Source of the DNA: Notamacropus eugenii
Lineage: Eukaryota > Chordata > Mammalia > Diprotodontia > Macropodidae
Direction: 5' to 3'
DNA length: 64,000 nt
Assembly: GCF_028372415.1 (NCBI RefSeq)
Contig: NC_092874.1
Location: 239,236,069 to 239,300,068, forward strand
This document shows, piece by piece, positions 59,701-64,000 of this stretch (positions are counted from its first letter, which is position 1; the number at the start of each line of letters is the position of its first letter). The notes under the pieces were generated by a model. That model was not told where the DNA came from. It saw only the letters and a program-made list of their open reading frames with translations, and did no database searches. A program made the translations under genes and the position numbers.

Positions 59701-61027
59701 GGTAACCGAATGTGAGATATTTCTTTCACTCCTAGTGAAATTTCTGGATGCAGATAAGCCCCAGTGGCTAAGAGCAGTTGCAGTGGAATCAATTCACAGG
59801 CTCTGTGTGCAGCCCCAACTGTTAAGGTAGGACCCCAGAGGCACAGACAGAACTTTCAGTTGTCAGAAAGTAAAATAATTGTTCTAAATTAATAAGGATT
59901 TTTCCAAACAAAATTAGATTTCATATGTGTAGGATTAGAGAGGTAGAGGGAAGGTTTTTGATGGGAGGGGAAGGGCATTTTAAGACTGAGCAAGTGACGC
60001 CAAATACCTTCAAAAAGTTGAACACTTTGAAGTGTTCTCAGATAAATAAGATTTTAACTTTATTTTTGATTGGCAATAAGGAACTTGATTTATTAGCATG
60101 GTTTGTTATCATTGTTGTTTAGAAACATTTTAAAGTATTTTGCAGGTCTTTTTGTCAATCTTATGACATGAAGCAACATTCTACTAAGGTTTTCCGAGAT
60201 ATTGTGAATGCATTGGGATCTTTCATCCAGTCACTGTTTCTCGTCCCAACGATGGGGACTACATCTACTACAACAAATCAAGCTGGTAAAAGCTCTTTTG
60301 TATTTTTTTCCGTTTCAGTTATTTCACATTAATTTATTTTAAACTCTCTAAACCTGGTAGGCAGAAATCTTCTCAGTTTTGTTCTTTACCTTAAAAAAAG
60401 CTATGTTCCCTGCTTATGAACTACTACACAATTAGTCGGTCAACCAGAATTTAATTTATTAAGTGCTGGTTCTGTGACAGGAACTGTGACCGGGAATAGA
60501 GAAAAAGAAACAAACCTTTTCCTTAAGGAGCTTCTATTCTGTCTGTACCTAAACTAGACTACAGAACAGATAAAAAGTAAATACATTGTAAAAGCAGAGA
60601 GAGGGCAGTAACGTGAGGGGATTCAGGAAAAGCTTTACATTGAAGCTGTGGAAACAAGGGGATTCTAAGAAGCACAGGGGAGGAAAGAGTGTGTGCAAGT
60701 GTAATTTAGAAGAGATATGCTGGGAACATATTATGAAGGGCTCTTTAAACACCAGAGGAGCTTATTATAATAAAGAAGTGACTGTGCTTTTGCGTTTTTG
60801 AATTTTGAGTTTTACTTACTTGTAAGTAAGAAGAGGATTGAAGGGTAAGTTAATAATCTTCCTTATTTCATAGGAAATAATAATTCTGGTGGCCCGTCCT
60901 CGGCACCAACAAACTCAGGAATGTTGGGAATGGGCGGAGGTGTTACTGTGCTACCTGCTTTTGAATATAGAGGGACCTGGATACCTATCCTGACTGTCAC
61001 AGTCCAAGGGAGTGCCAAAGCAACCTA
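16585..61027 (+). CDS. MON2: MON2, 5' part of gene (coding exons 1-11, partial)
   Basis: The coding sequence joins 16585-16695, 30460-30523, 43875-44002, 45873-46004, 48691-48820, 50051-50148, 51787-51912, 56620-56814, 59702-59826, 60146-60285 and 60874-61027. That is 1,403 nt, or 467 codons plus two bases, with an open frame and GT-AG introns throughout. The translation begins [20 protein letters not shown] and is recognised as MON2. MON2 is a peripheral membrane scaffold of the trans-Golgi and endosomes. It is related to the large Arf-GEFs but lacks a Sec7 catalytic domain, and it works with DOP1 proteins in endosome-to-Golgi retrieval. Residues about 1-190 correspond to the DCB dimerisation region and about 200-400 to the HUS-like (Sec7_N) region, both alpha-helical repeats. 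The rest of the protein (the DUF1981 and Mon2_C regions of the family) lies past the window. The identity is very secure; domain limits are from family knowledge. Confidence 0.97.
17745..18330 (-). repeat. LINE-2-class repeat, minus
   Basis: It starts TCAGTAAAGATTTATTAAGT, then GGGGGAGACAACATGCAAAC, GAGAACATTCTAGGCCTGGG, GGTTATGAAGGGCTTTGAAT, GGAAACCACCAGAGTC and TGGAGGATGGATTAGAGTGG. The series is the same as at 20,345. Confidence 0.7.
18400..19065 (+). repeat. LINE-2, +, with 3' end
   Basis: CCCTGGAATGTGCTCCTTCC, AAAACTCAGCTCAGTC, then CCTTGAGAGCAGAAATAG and CTAGCACAATGCTTGGTTCA..AGTAAATGC: L2 3' region through its end. Confidence 0.8.
19085..19312 (-). repeat. tRNA-headed SINE with RTE-type tail, minus
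   Basis: TGTGTCTGACTCTTCCTGAC, CATTTCCTTCTCCAGCTCAT, AAGGTCACACAGCTTG and CAAATTTGAACTCA in antisense order. Confidence 0.85.
19390..19715 (-). mobile_element. RTE (BovB-like) endonuclease fragment, minus
   Basis: The minus strand reads a broken endonuclease domain. A SDFNAKA-like motif (the GDFNAKVG box of RTE) lies at about 19,670, and a KNETDD... RKRHIITD segment, matching the end of that domain, at about 19,420-19,510. Several stops interrupt it. Confidence 0.5.
20345..21310 (-). repeat. LINE-2-class repeat, minus, long copy
   Basis: The longest copy of this series in the window. Boxes include TAATGAGGGAGACAGAATGC, AGGAAGGTCAGTTTGACATC, GGTATTACAAAAGTCCAGGT, and GAGTGCATGTTGAC..TTTTGAGCCTGGCTGACTGG. 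The coding frame is not intact. Confidence 0.65.
21416..21552. mobile_element. hAT-like non-autonomous element with 8-bp target duplication
   Basis: Ends CAGGGGTGGGGAACCTG and CAGGTTCCCCACCTCTG form the terminal inverted repeats. It is flanked by GTATACAA (21408-21415) and GTATAGAA (21553-21560), an 8-bp duplication with one mismatch, as hAT elements make. The element is 137 bp and non-coding. Confidence 0.85.
22230..22405 (+). repeat. LINE-2 fragment, +
   Basis: CCATCCCTCAAATGCTCTCC, CTTGGAATCTCTGTTTTC and AAGACTCAGTTCAAGCACCA follow the L2 3' region. Confidence 0.75.
22600..28575 (-). mobile_element. LINE-1, minus orientation, nearly full length, dead (copy A)
   Basis: Reading right to left, it shows a 5' leader (28,575 to about 28,000) and an ORF1 region whose C-terminal end reads PRITYPAK near 27,210. 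ORF2 follows from the endonuclease start (26,586-26,383 and 26,261-26,013) through the reverse-transcriptase region to the C-terminal part (24,324-24,052). The 3' UTR ends near 22,600. All frames are interrupted, so it cannot make its proteins. Antisense to MON2 in intron 1. Confidence 0.85.
28690..28890 (-). mobile_element. RTE (BovB-like) reverse-transcriptase fragment, minus
   Basis: The minus strand encodes [26 protein letters not shown], the well-known C-terminal end of the RTE reverse transcriptase. It is broken by a stop and a frame change. The + strand ORF across it is a shadow. Confidence 0.75.
28935..29240 (+). repeat. LINE-2, + with 3' end
   Basis: CTGTGCCTGGAACTCTCCAC, CAAGAAGCATTTCCTGGTCC, then CCAGCACTTAGCATACTACC and TTAATAAATGCCTATTAATT. 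A smaller L2 piece lies at 28,590-28,640. Confidence 0.8.
29291..29304 (+). repeat. Run of 14 G
   Basis: An uninterrupted G run preceded by GGGGAT. Length is likely variable and hard to sequence. Confidence 0.95.
29881..29930. repeat. CA-rich microsatellite
   Basis: Interrupted (CA)n/(CATA)n units. Confidence 0.9.
30460..30523 (+). CDS. MON2: MON2 coding exon 2 (residues 38-59)
   Basis: The acceptor TTCTTACAG precedes the exon and the donor GTAAAT follows it. The 64 nt encode [20 protein letters not shown] plus T and the first base of Ala59. The length is not a multiple of three, so skipping this exon alone would shift the frame. Exons 2 and 3 together are 192 nt, so joint skipping would keep it. 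Confidence 0.96.
32830..33110 (-). mobile_element. Probable LINE-1 3' fragment, minus
   Basis: The interval around CATTTATGTATTATAACCATTCTCCAAG and the T-rich stretch before it resemble the antisense L1 3' UTR at 41.5 kb. Diverged. Confidence 0.4.
33465..33625 (-). repeat. MIR-like SINE, minus
   Basis: CATCTAGTTTCAATTC, TTTACACTTGAGAGAACTGA, AGCCTAGAGGGG and CCTGAGTCCTCTGATTCCAA in antisense MIR order. A second short piece with GCTGATGAGGAAAC lies at about 33,640-33,770. Confidence 0.7.
34290..34560 (+). repeat. tRNA-headed SINE with RTE-type tail, +, full length
   Basis: TGGTGGATAG, GGAGTCAGGAAGACTCC, GAGTTCAAATCTGGCCTCAG, GTAAAATGAGCTGGAGAAGG, AAATGGGGTCATGAAGAGTC, and a tail ending ACTGAACAACAACAAAAC. 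Confidence 0.92.
35055..35255. mobile_element. hAT-like palindromic non-autonomous element
   Basis: Starts CAGGGGTGGGGAACCTG and ends GGTTCCCCACCCCTA. The halves are roughly reverse complements of each other about a centre near AAGGATTTG (35,158-35,166). Shared boxes include GAGGCCAC..TGTGGCC and CCCTTTGACTAAATC against its reverse complement. Same terminal family as 21,416. No clear target duplication. Confidence 0.8.
35318..35580 (+). repeat. CORE-SINE, + , full length
   Basis: GGTGCACTCGGTAGAGTGCTG head, GAATTCAAATCCAGCCTCAG, TCAGTTTCCTCATCTACCAG, GAAGTGCTTAACATAGTGCC and AAGCACTATATAAACATTAG. Confidence 0.9.
36065..36170 (-). repeat. MIR-like fragment, minus
   Basis: AGTCCAACCCACTCATTTTA, CAGAAGAGGAAGCTGAGG and CAAAGTCACACAGGTAGTAA. 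Confidence 0.75.
36265..41000 (-). mobile_element. LINE-1, minus orientation, dead (copy B)
   Basis: Collinear with copy A from the 3' UTR (36,265) to the ORF1/ORF2 boundary region (about 40,900). A 120-codon open piece of the reverse transcriptase survives at 38,494-38,132. It includes the [14 protein letters not shown] box, here [10 protein letters not shown], and the catalytic box, where SADD stands in place of the usual YADD. Stops and frameshifts elsewhere make it non-coding. Antisense to MON2 in intron 2. Confidence 0.85.
37786..37840 (-). mobile_element. Micro-insertion of a retrotransposon tail inside L1 copy B
   Basis: CACATTTCTTTTT occurs at 37786-37798 and again at 37828-37840. 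Between them are a T run and ATTTTGTAATGTTTAACAAT. On the minus strand the insert is a few bases of a 3' end followed by poly(A). L1 copy A (near 24,035) lacks it. It looks like a very short 5'-truncated insertion with a 13-bp target duplication. Confidence 0.75.
41440..42265 (-). mobile_element. LINE-1 3' fragment, minus, split by a SINE
   Basis: AATAATATTCCATTACATTT, AGTCATTTCCCCAGTCAGTG and TTGTATAGAAGCTTTTCAA are antisense L1 3' boxes. The L1-like sequence resumes at about 42,190-42,265. Between them, about 41,985-42,090 is a MIR-like SINE. Confidence 0.65.
42335..43022. repeat. Direct plus inverted duplication, intron 2
   Basis: Segment A (about 42,335-42,434) is repeated directly 198 bases on at about 42,533-42,632, with a long shared core from GGCCACCTCTGAAGGGAGAT. 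Segment B (42,428-42,537) recurs inverted at 42,901-43,010: 110 bases each, about 9 mismatches. The two copies of B could form a hairpin with a loop of about 360 bases. A MIR-like fragment (about 42,640-42,800) lies in the loop. Confidence 0.9.
43575..43735 (-). repeat. MIR-like SINE, minus
   Basis: GTGCTGGAAAGGACCTTGGA, GTGAGGAAACAGTCACAAAG and AGAGTCACATGGCAGAACTG. Confidence 0.75.
43875..44002 (+). CDS. MON2: MON2 coding exon 3 (residues 59-101)
   Basis: A 128-nt exon after acceptor ...TTCTCAAG, ending GAG before GTAAGA, phase 0. It encodes the helical stretch from [20 protein letters not shown] to ...LMSHEVVSE of the DCB region. The acceptor has a short pyrimidine tract but a correct AG. 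The frame joins exon 2 exactly (G|CC = Ala). Confidence 0.96.
44280..45240 (-). other. Intron 3 segment with two unidentified antisense ORFs
   Basis: Two minus-strand ORFs (45,229-44,990, 79 aa; 44,659-44,384, 91 aa) share one reading frame but are separated by about 330 bases full of stops. The first contains [20 protein letters not shown]; the second contains [17 protein letters not shown] recognise neither. They could be chance ORFs in AT-rich DNA or scraps of a decayed inserted gene. No promoter, poly(A) tract or target duplication was found. Confidence 0.25.
45400..45545 (-). repeat. SINE fragment, minus
   Basis: AAGACTTGAACCCATGGTCT and TTTTCCACTACACCATGCTG: antisense SINE head. Confidence 0.7.
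45640..45800 (+). repeat. MIR-like SINE, +, just upstream of exon 4
   Basis: ACCTAGGTTCAGATCTCAGT, GAACAGGTCACTTAACTTCT and AAGACTAAATGATT; old and diverged. Confidence 0.65.
45873..46004 (+). CDS. MON2: MON2 coding exon 4 (residues 102-145)
   Basis: A 132-nt exon, phase 0 at both ends, with acceptor TTTTACAG and donor GTAGGA. It encodes [20 protein letters not shown] through HDEALSK in the DCB helices. A MIR-like fragment ends about 70 bases upstream of the acceptor. Confidence 0.96.
46335..46535 (-). repeat. MIR-like SINE, minus
   Basis: Contains TCATACAGCTAGTAAGTGTA and a GGGATTTGAA end, in antisense order. The following 46,535-47,130 shows nothing recognised. Confidence 0.65.
47130..47540 (+). 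repeat. LINE-2 fragments, +
   Basis: AAAGTCCTTCAGTGGTGCCT, CTTTAGGATAAATTGAAATT and TTGCATGCTCTTATTCTAACC fit L2 upstream 3' sequence; weaker after 47,360. Confidence 0.55.
47850..48010 (-). repeat. LINE-2 3' end, minus
   Basis: TCATTAAGTGTTTAGTACAT, ATGAGGCATTGTGCTATGTG and GGAGGAGATAACATGTGAGC. Nothing is recognised in 48,010-48,490. Confidence 0.7.
48497..48518. repeat. (CA)n microsatellite
   Basis: About ten CA units after CATGTGCG. Confidence 0.9.
48691..48820 (+). CDS. MON2: MON2 coding exon 5 (residues 146-189)
   Basis: A 130-nt exon with acceptor ACTTTTTCAG and donor GTAAAT. It encodes [20 protein letters not shown] through AEDERHK plus the first base of Asp189. This is the end of the DCB region. 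Human has Arg where this protein has Lys188, as remembered. Confidence 0.96.
48821..50050 (+). other. MON2: MON2 intron 5, nothing recognised
   Basis: AT-rich intron with no repeat family I can name and no gene. Confidence 0.6.
50051..50148 (+). CDS. MON2: MON2 coding exon 6 (residues 189-221)
   Basis: A 98-nt exon with acceptor TTGATTTCAG and donor GTATTT. It encodes [20 protein letters not shown] through AYMLFQ, the passage from DCB into the HUS-like region. Exons 5 and 6 together are 228 nt, a multiple of three. Confidence 0.96.
50480..50700 (+). repeat. LINE-2 fragment, +
   Basis: CATGTCTGGAATGTGCTGGT, ACTTCAAGACTCAGGCCAAA and TTCTGCAGGACACTTTTCC. Confidence 0.7.
51000..51415 (-). repeat. 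Two MIR-like SINE copies, minus
   Basis: The first (51,000-51,175) has TTTGCAGATGAGGGAAATGA; the second (51,180-51,415) has ATCTCACAATAACCCTCTGA and CCAAGTCCAGAATTCTGTCC. Both diverged. Confidence 0.65.
51787..51912 (+). CDS. MON2: MON2 coding exon 7 (residues 222-263)
   Basis: A 126-nt exon after acceptor TTTTCTCAG, followed by a strong GTAAGT donor. It encodes [20 protein letters not shown] through FPQVFLR, the conserved start of the HUS-like (Sec7_N) region. The last codon is CGA (Arg); I remember Gln at the end of the equivalent human exon. The last exonic base is therefore A, not the usual G, compensated by a full GTAAGT donor. Confidence 0.96.
52057..52755 (-). pseudogene. Poly(A)-tailed retrocopy of unknown parent, minus
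   Basis: A T-rich tract at 52,057-52,085 is a poly(A) tail on the minus strand. Above it are about 300 bases of 3' UTR-like sequence and an ORF from ATG 52,736 to TAG 52,392 (114 aa, starting [11 protein letters not shown], ending DLQRNRR). The ATG context is ACGATGG, favourable. The 20 residues before it in the same frame appear to come from the neighbouring L1. I do not recognise the protein; it is hydrophilic with no signal peptide or membrane helix. No target duplication was found. Pseudogene status is inferred from the tail and position. Confidence 0.4.
52760..53635 (+). mobile_element. LINE-1 3' part, +, 5' truncated
   Basis: Sense L1: TTTACCAAGATAAGGTCAGA, ATTACATTAAATTAAAAAGA, TTTCCCAATTGATAAATAGT, GAGAAATGCAAATTAAACCA and CAATTGAGGAATGGCTAACC. 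It matches the reverse complement of copies A and B. It abuts the retrocopy at its 5' side. Confidence 0.85.
53721..53762. repeat. (CA)n microsatellite
   Basis: About 19 CA units with one GA and one CT interruption. Confidence 0.95.
53890..54400 (-). repeat. LINE-2 3' end, then MIR-like SINE, minus
   Basis: 53,890-54,010 has CATTTACTAAATACTTCCTG and TCAGGGAGCATGCATTCTAG (L2 antisense). 54,200-54,400 has CAGCTCATTGGGCCTTATGA and ACTGATGAGGGAGCTCAGAG (MIR antisense). Confidence 0.6.
54445..55135 (+). repeat. LINE-2, +, with nested antisense L2
   Basis: TGGCTCCTAAGATAAAATAC, CCTGGCATTTAAAGTCCTCC, then after an interruption CATTCCTGGAATGTGCCCCT, and the 3' end TTGAGTTCAGGGATTGTTTG..AATAAATGCTTG. 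The interruption (about 54,625-54,750) reads as an L2 3' end facing the other way (AGTAAGCACTTATTAAGCAC). Confidence 0.75.
55385..55640 (-). repeat. CORE-SINE, minus, full length
   Basis: TACTATGTGCCAGGCATTGT, TTACAAATATTATCTTGTTT, GAAAACTGAGGCAAACAGAG, and the antisense head ending CACCACCTGGCTGCC. Confidence 0.88.
55770..55985 (-). repeat. CORE-SINE, minus, diverged
   Basis: TTATATAGCACTTTTAAGAT, TATCTCATTTGATCTTTATA and CAGATGAGGAAACTAAGTGA. Confidence 0.75.
56620..56814 (+). CDS. MON2: MON2 coding exon 8 (residues 264-328)
   Basis: A 195-nt exon, phase 0 at both ends, with acceptor CTTCAACAG and donor GTAAGT. It encodes [20 protein letters not shown] through LIKQFYSLL in the HUS-like helices. 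It includes a Ser/Pro-rich loop ([11 protein letters not shown]) that is also present in human MON2. Confidence 0.97.
56815..58110 (+). other. MON2: MON2 intron 8, first part, nothing recognised
   Basis: AT-rich sequence with an A run near 57,417-57,428. No gene or named repeat. Confidence 0.5.
58110..58350. repeat. MIR-like pieces in both orientations
   Basis: 58,115-58,270 is MIR-like in + sense (GGTTGTGTGACCTTGACCGA, TTAGTTTCTCCATTAG). 58,285-58,350 is a minus-sense end (TATTTGAACCTGGGTCTTCT). Confidence 0.6.
58790..58990 (-). repeat. MIR-like SINE, minus, well preserved
   Basis: CATAGGACTAGAGCTGAAAG, TTATTTTACAGCTGAGGAAT, AAGATCACACAGGTAGTAAG and GGGATTTGAACACCAAGGAC. Confidence 0.8.
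59145..59350 (-). repeat. LINE-2 3' end, minus, then (TA)n
   Basis: TTCTATTAAGCACCTACCAT, GTGTACCAAGCACTATGCTT and CCCTCAAAGACCTTACAT. A short (TA)n run follows at 59,367-59,385. Confidence 0.7.
59702..59826 (+). CDS. MON2: MON2 coding exon 9 (residues 329-370)
   Basis: A 125-nt exon after acceptor CTTCTTTTAG with donor GTAGGA. It encodes [20 protein letters not shown] through QPQLL and two bases of Arg370. Leu stands in HRLCVQ where I remember Phe in human. The exon begins with GTA, so the intron/exon joint reads AG|GTA; the frame fixes the junction. Confidence 0.96.
60146..60285 (+). CDS. MON2: MON2 coding exon 10 (residues 370-417)
   Basis: A 140-nt exon after TATTTTGCAG with donor GTAAAA. 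It encodes [20 protein letters not shown] through SLFLVP and then a Thr-rich stretch [12 protein letters not shown]. The helical part is near identical to human. The Thr-rich part is the most diverged segment and begins a low-complexity linker continued in exon 11. Confidence 0.95.
60430..60790 (-). repeat. LINE-2-class repeat, minus, in intron 10
   Basis: GAATTTAATTTATTAAGTGC, TCCTTAAGGAGCTTCTATTC, GGAAAAGCTTTACATTGAAG and TATTATGAAGGGCTCTTTAA, in the order of the longer copy at 20,345. It fills most of the 588-bp intron 10. Confidence 0.65.
60874..61027 (+). CDS. MON2: MON2 coding exon 11 (residues 417-468)
   Basis: A 154-nt exon after TTATTTCATAG with donor GTAAGT. It encodes an Asn/Gly/Ser-rich linker ([12 protein letters not shown]...) and then the conserved [20 protein letters not shown] through AKAT plus TA of Tyr468. 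The apparent TAG at the end spans the splice junction and is not a stop. The next exon is beyond the window. Confidence 0.95.
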
Positions 61028-62600
61028 GTAAGTAGTAGCAGTATTCTGTCAACAATACAATCTTGGGGGTGATATTTCATCATGAAATGCTTTTCAATAT
61101 TTCTTCTTTCCCTATTAGTGTAGATAACTCCTGTTGAGGACAGAGTATTATGATATTCTTCTGTTCACATCTTAGTTGTAACATTTTTGACTGATTCTTC
61201 TACTCTGAGATCTATGTTTGGGGCTAACTTTTTCTTATTTTTATTGTTTAGATACTTTTAACAACTTACCAAGGCCAGACGTGAGAGAGACAATGGAGTC
61301 TATTCTCTCAGTTTATCTTTGTTTATGTTAAACACAAACATTAAATGTTATCAGTTCTTTTGCAGCATTTCCTTACTGGCTGGTTTTAGTGACCCTGTTG
61401 TTATTACATTAGAGACTTCTTAATGGTTTTAATCCTGCTTAGTAGTTCAGAAACACGTACTCAGTGCTATATTGGATCTCTTTACTGTTGGGCATTTGTT
61501 GTTACTTATTTATAAAAGAGGAATAAAATCCATACTCCTGTAGATCTGTCACCTCCTCAAAGTGATGCTCCCTCCATTAGTACAGATTGTAACCAAGCAT
61601 GTTTTATCATAAACTTTCAAGAGTGAGTCCAGACATTATGTGAGAGGCCTTCCTCTTGTTCTCTTGATCTTGTGTCGATGCTAGTGGAGTATATGACTTC
61701 TCCTCACTAGTTCTCTGTGTGTTACTAGTTTACCTTTTCTGATGTTAAATGTCTCTGATAATCTCTTTAGTTCTTCTCGTGTAATACATTTGTTTAGACC
61801 ATGCACTGCTCCAGTTCCTTTTGAGTGATCAATCCTGAACTTCAGTTCCATGACAAAGGGACAAAAGGTTAATGAATGAAAATTCTTTACCATTCTTAGA
61901 CATACCTCCTACTAGTAATAGAAAATCACTTAGTATCTTGTTACATGAATATTTGTAGCTTCACAGGTTGCTAGTTTTCTTTTCATCTGTATGTAATGGA
62001 ACAGAAAGTCAAAGATGAGTTAGAGACGTTTAGTGCTGTAAGGACCCATTAACACAGTCTTGTTCAACCTCCTCATTTTATAATTAAGAAAAATGAGATG
62101 TTGAATGACTGACTCAAAGTCTTGGCCTCAGGTGTTCTGTCTGAGAGAAGGGAATTGAATTATGCATATTCTTTTTCAAAGTTAACCTTGGAATTATAAA
62201 AAAAATTAGTGATTGCATGTGTATTACATATACATATACTCACATACCCATTTATATGGATTTTTATTGATATCTTTTTAATATCAGTCATTTTTGTATT
62301 ATTCTTTCCCAGCTCAATATGTAAGCCTTTCTTTGTGTAAAGGGGAAAAATATCTGGTAAAAATTAACCAGTAATTTTAAGCAACATTCCACATACAGAG
62401 TTCTTCACCTTTCCAACAAAAGGAGGCAGCGTATTTCCTTATCTCTTGTTTAAGGTTTATTTTTACAAGAGGACAAGATCATATAGGATATCTTTCTATG
62501 AATACATCATAAATAAAATCTTTTAAAAAAAATTATGGGTCATTATCATCATAGTTTATTGTTTTGTTATAGAAGAACCACAATCTCAAAGTTATTAAAA
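61028..62600 (+). other. MON2: MON2 intron 11, first part
   Basis: No gene. A faint L2-like patch at about 61,500-61,610 (AAAATCCATACTCCTGTAGA) and a MIR-like patch at about 62,025-62,130 (TTCAACCTCCTCATTTTATA). I searched for the expected next exon (after ...AKATY) and do not see it before the window end. Confidence 0.6.
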
Positions 62601-63190
62601 GGACCTTAAAGATCATCTTGTCCTTCTTTTACCTGAACAAGAATCCCTTCTACGGTATCTCAAACAAGTAATTGTCCAACATCTACTTGAAGACTTCAGA
62701 ACCTACTACCTACTGAATCAATCCATTCATTTTTGAACTCCTTTATGTCACAGTCATTTTCACCCCAATCTTAACCCCTCATTTAACCCTCACTTGGGAT
62801 AGAGTAAAACAATTAAGAAAAAAACCATGTGATGTAGTGACCACTTACCCCTCTTCTGTGCGGGAAAAGTTATCTTTATCTGCTCTCAGGCTTTGTACTT
62901 TTTTTTAACTTCAGCTGTTGTCTAGTCACACATACTACATTTGCAATTAATTTTTTGAGCCCAAGTTGGTATTTGTCTCTCTTAAATTTCATCTTGTTAG
63001 TTTCAGCTCATTCTAGCTTGATGGATCTTCATGGATCATTCTAGTTTTTGGTTCCAGACTCTCTTGTTCAGTGCATTTTTTCCTAGCTTTGGTCTTCTGC
63101 AGTTAGTTTTGGTAATTATGACATTCATCTGTGCCTTCTTTATTGTATTTCAAAGCATCAGTTGCAAAGTAATATTGACCTTTATGCATA
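62600..63190 (+). mobile_element. Old CR1/L3-family LINE fragment (probable)
   Basis: GTCCAACATCTACTTGAAGA and TTAAATTTCATCTTGTTAGT with TTTCAGCTCATTCTAGCTTG follow the order of CR1/L3 elements known across vertebrates. Strongly diverged. Confidence 0.5.
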
Positions 63191-63464
63191 GATTACGATG
63201 ATCATAATTCTGTCTTCCAATTGAATGTCTTCCAACTTGTATGTAATTAAAACTATTTTTTTCACTATTTCTTTTGAAAGCATACCACATAAATATATTT
63301 TATAAAGTCTGCAATTTCAGGGAGTTCTTAAATGAGCACTGAAGTGAACACTGGCTTTGGATATAGGAAAAAAATTGTTTTGACATAAATAGCTGTAGCC
63401 CCATGACACCCTGTAGGAGTATATCTAAATCCATGTGTCCGTGTCTCTGGACATTTTTGCCTGA

Positions 63465-63850
63465 TGGTTCAAAGAGTTATTTGCTCAATGCTAAGGACAC
63501 AGAGAAAGGTAACAATATAGCTCTTGAAACTCCCACTGTAATGGTGGAGACAATGTCCAAATAATTATGTACATGCAAGATTAATAAAATAAAAATGGAA
63601 GGTTATCTTAGGGGTATGTGTGTGTGAGGGTACATACCAGAGTGACCACTTACGAAAGGTGGATTTTAAGCTGAGTTTTGAAGGAAGCCAGGGATGCTAA
63701 GAGGGGGAGGGATGGAGGGGAGAGCATTCCAAGCACAGGGGACAACCAGTACAGATGTATGAAGTCAGGAGATAGAGTATATGAGGAACAGCAAGTAGGC
63801 TACTGTCCTTGTATCATAGAGTAGGGGGAAGGGAACAGGCATTTATTAAT
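63465..63850 (-). repeat. LINE-2-class repeat, minus
   Basis: TAATGGTGGAGACAATGTCC, GAGTTTTGAAGGAAGCCAGG, GAGAGCATTCCAAGCACAGG and ATATGAGGAACAGCAAGTAG. The last 150 bases of the window show nothing recognised. Confidence 0.7.
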
Positions 63851-64000
63851 CAATCATCATGAAGAACAATTAATTTACTTTTCCCTTTTAGAGATAGCTT
63901 TAGTATAGTATAAAGTGTTGCAATTTTGTTTTCATAAGTGTACGTTTCAAGTCCTGGCTCTTTGGTATCCTTCCTATGTGACTTTAGTCAATTACTTAAC

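Noticed and set aside
61026..61028. TAG at the end of exon 11 read as a stop
   Set aside because: A GTAAGT donor starts at 61,028. The TA joins the next exon to give Tyr, as in the conserved AKATY sequence.
1..64000. CRISPR arrays, bacterial operons or phage modules
   Set aside because: Nothing resembling them; the window is spliced mammalian nuclear DNA.

Overview
The window is vertebrate nuclear DNA, almost certainly from a marsupial. The evidence is the repeat content. It contains tRNA-headed SINEs with an RTE-type tail, mammalian CORE-SINE/MIR copies, many LINE-2 copies, RTE (BovB-like) fragments, and long antisense LINE-1 copies whose 3' and 5' sequences look like metatherian L1. I cannot name the species. 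Only one cellular gene is present: the 5' third of MON2, on the + strand. Its product is the large Golgi/endosomal trafficking scaffold related to yeast Mon2/Ysl2 and to the large Sec7 Arf-GEFs.

Layout. Positions 1-15,900 are intergenic and repeat-derived: LTR relics, including two copies of one LTR in opposite orientation, old L1 pieces, SINEs and L2. A CpG island at about 15,930-16,800 holds the MON2 promoter and coding exon 1 (ATG at 16,585). Introns 1 and 2 are each about 13.5 kb and carry two long antisense L1s (about 22.6-28.6 kb and 36.3-41.0 kb). Exons 3-11 follow between 43,875 and 61,027, and the window ends inside intron 11.

The eleven coding exons join in frame with GT-AG introns. 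They give 467 complete codons plus two bases of the next. This covers the N-terminal DCB region and the HUS-like region, ending just before the middle of the protein. The reading frame is intact, and the protein is very close to human MON2 as I remember it. Differences gather in a Gly/Thr/Asn/Ser-rich linker across the exon 10/11 junction.

I found no operon, CRISPR array, tRNA or rRNA gene, or any other new gene system. The features most worth a second look are structural: a direct-plus-inverted duplication in intron 2 (42,335-43,022); a tiny retrotransposon insertion with a clean 13-bp target duplication inside an L1 (37,786-37,840); hAT-like non-autonomous elements, one with a near-perfect 8-bp target duplication; an antisense poly(A)-tailed retrocopy with an uninterrupted 114-codon frame in intron 7; and a pair of unidentified antisense ORFs in intron 3. 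Repeat boundaries are read by eye and are approximate to tens of bases. Repeat family names come from recognising motifs, not from a search.
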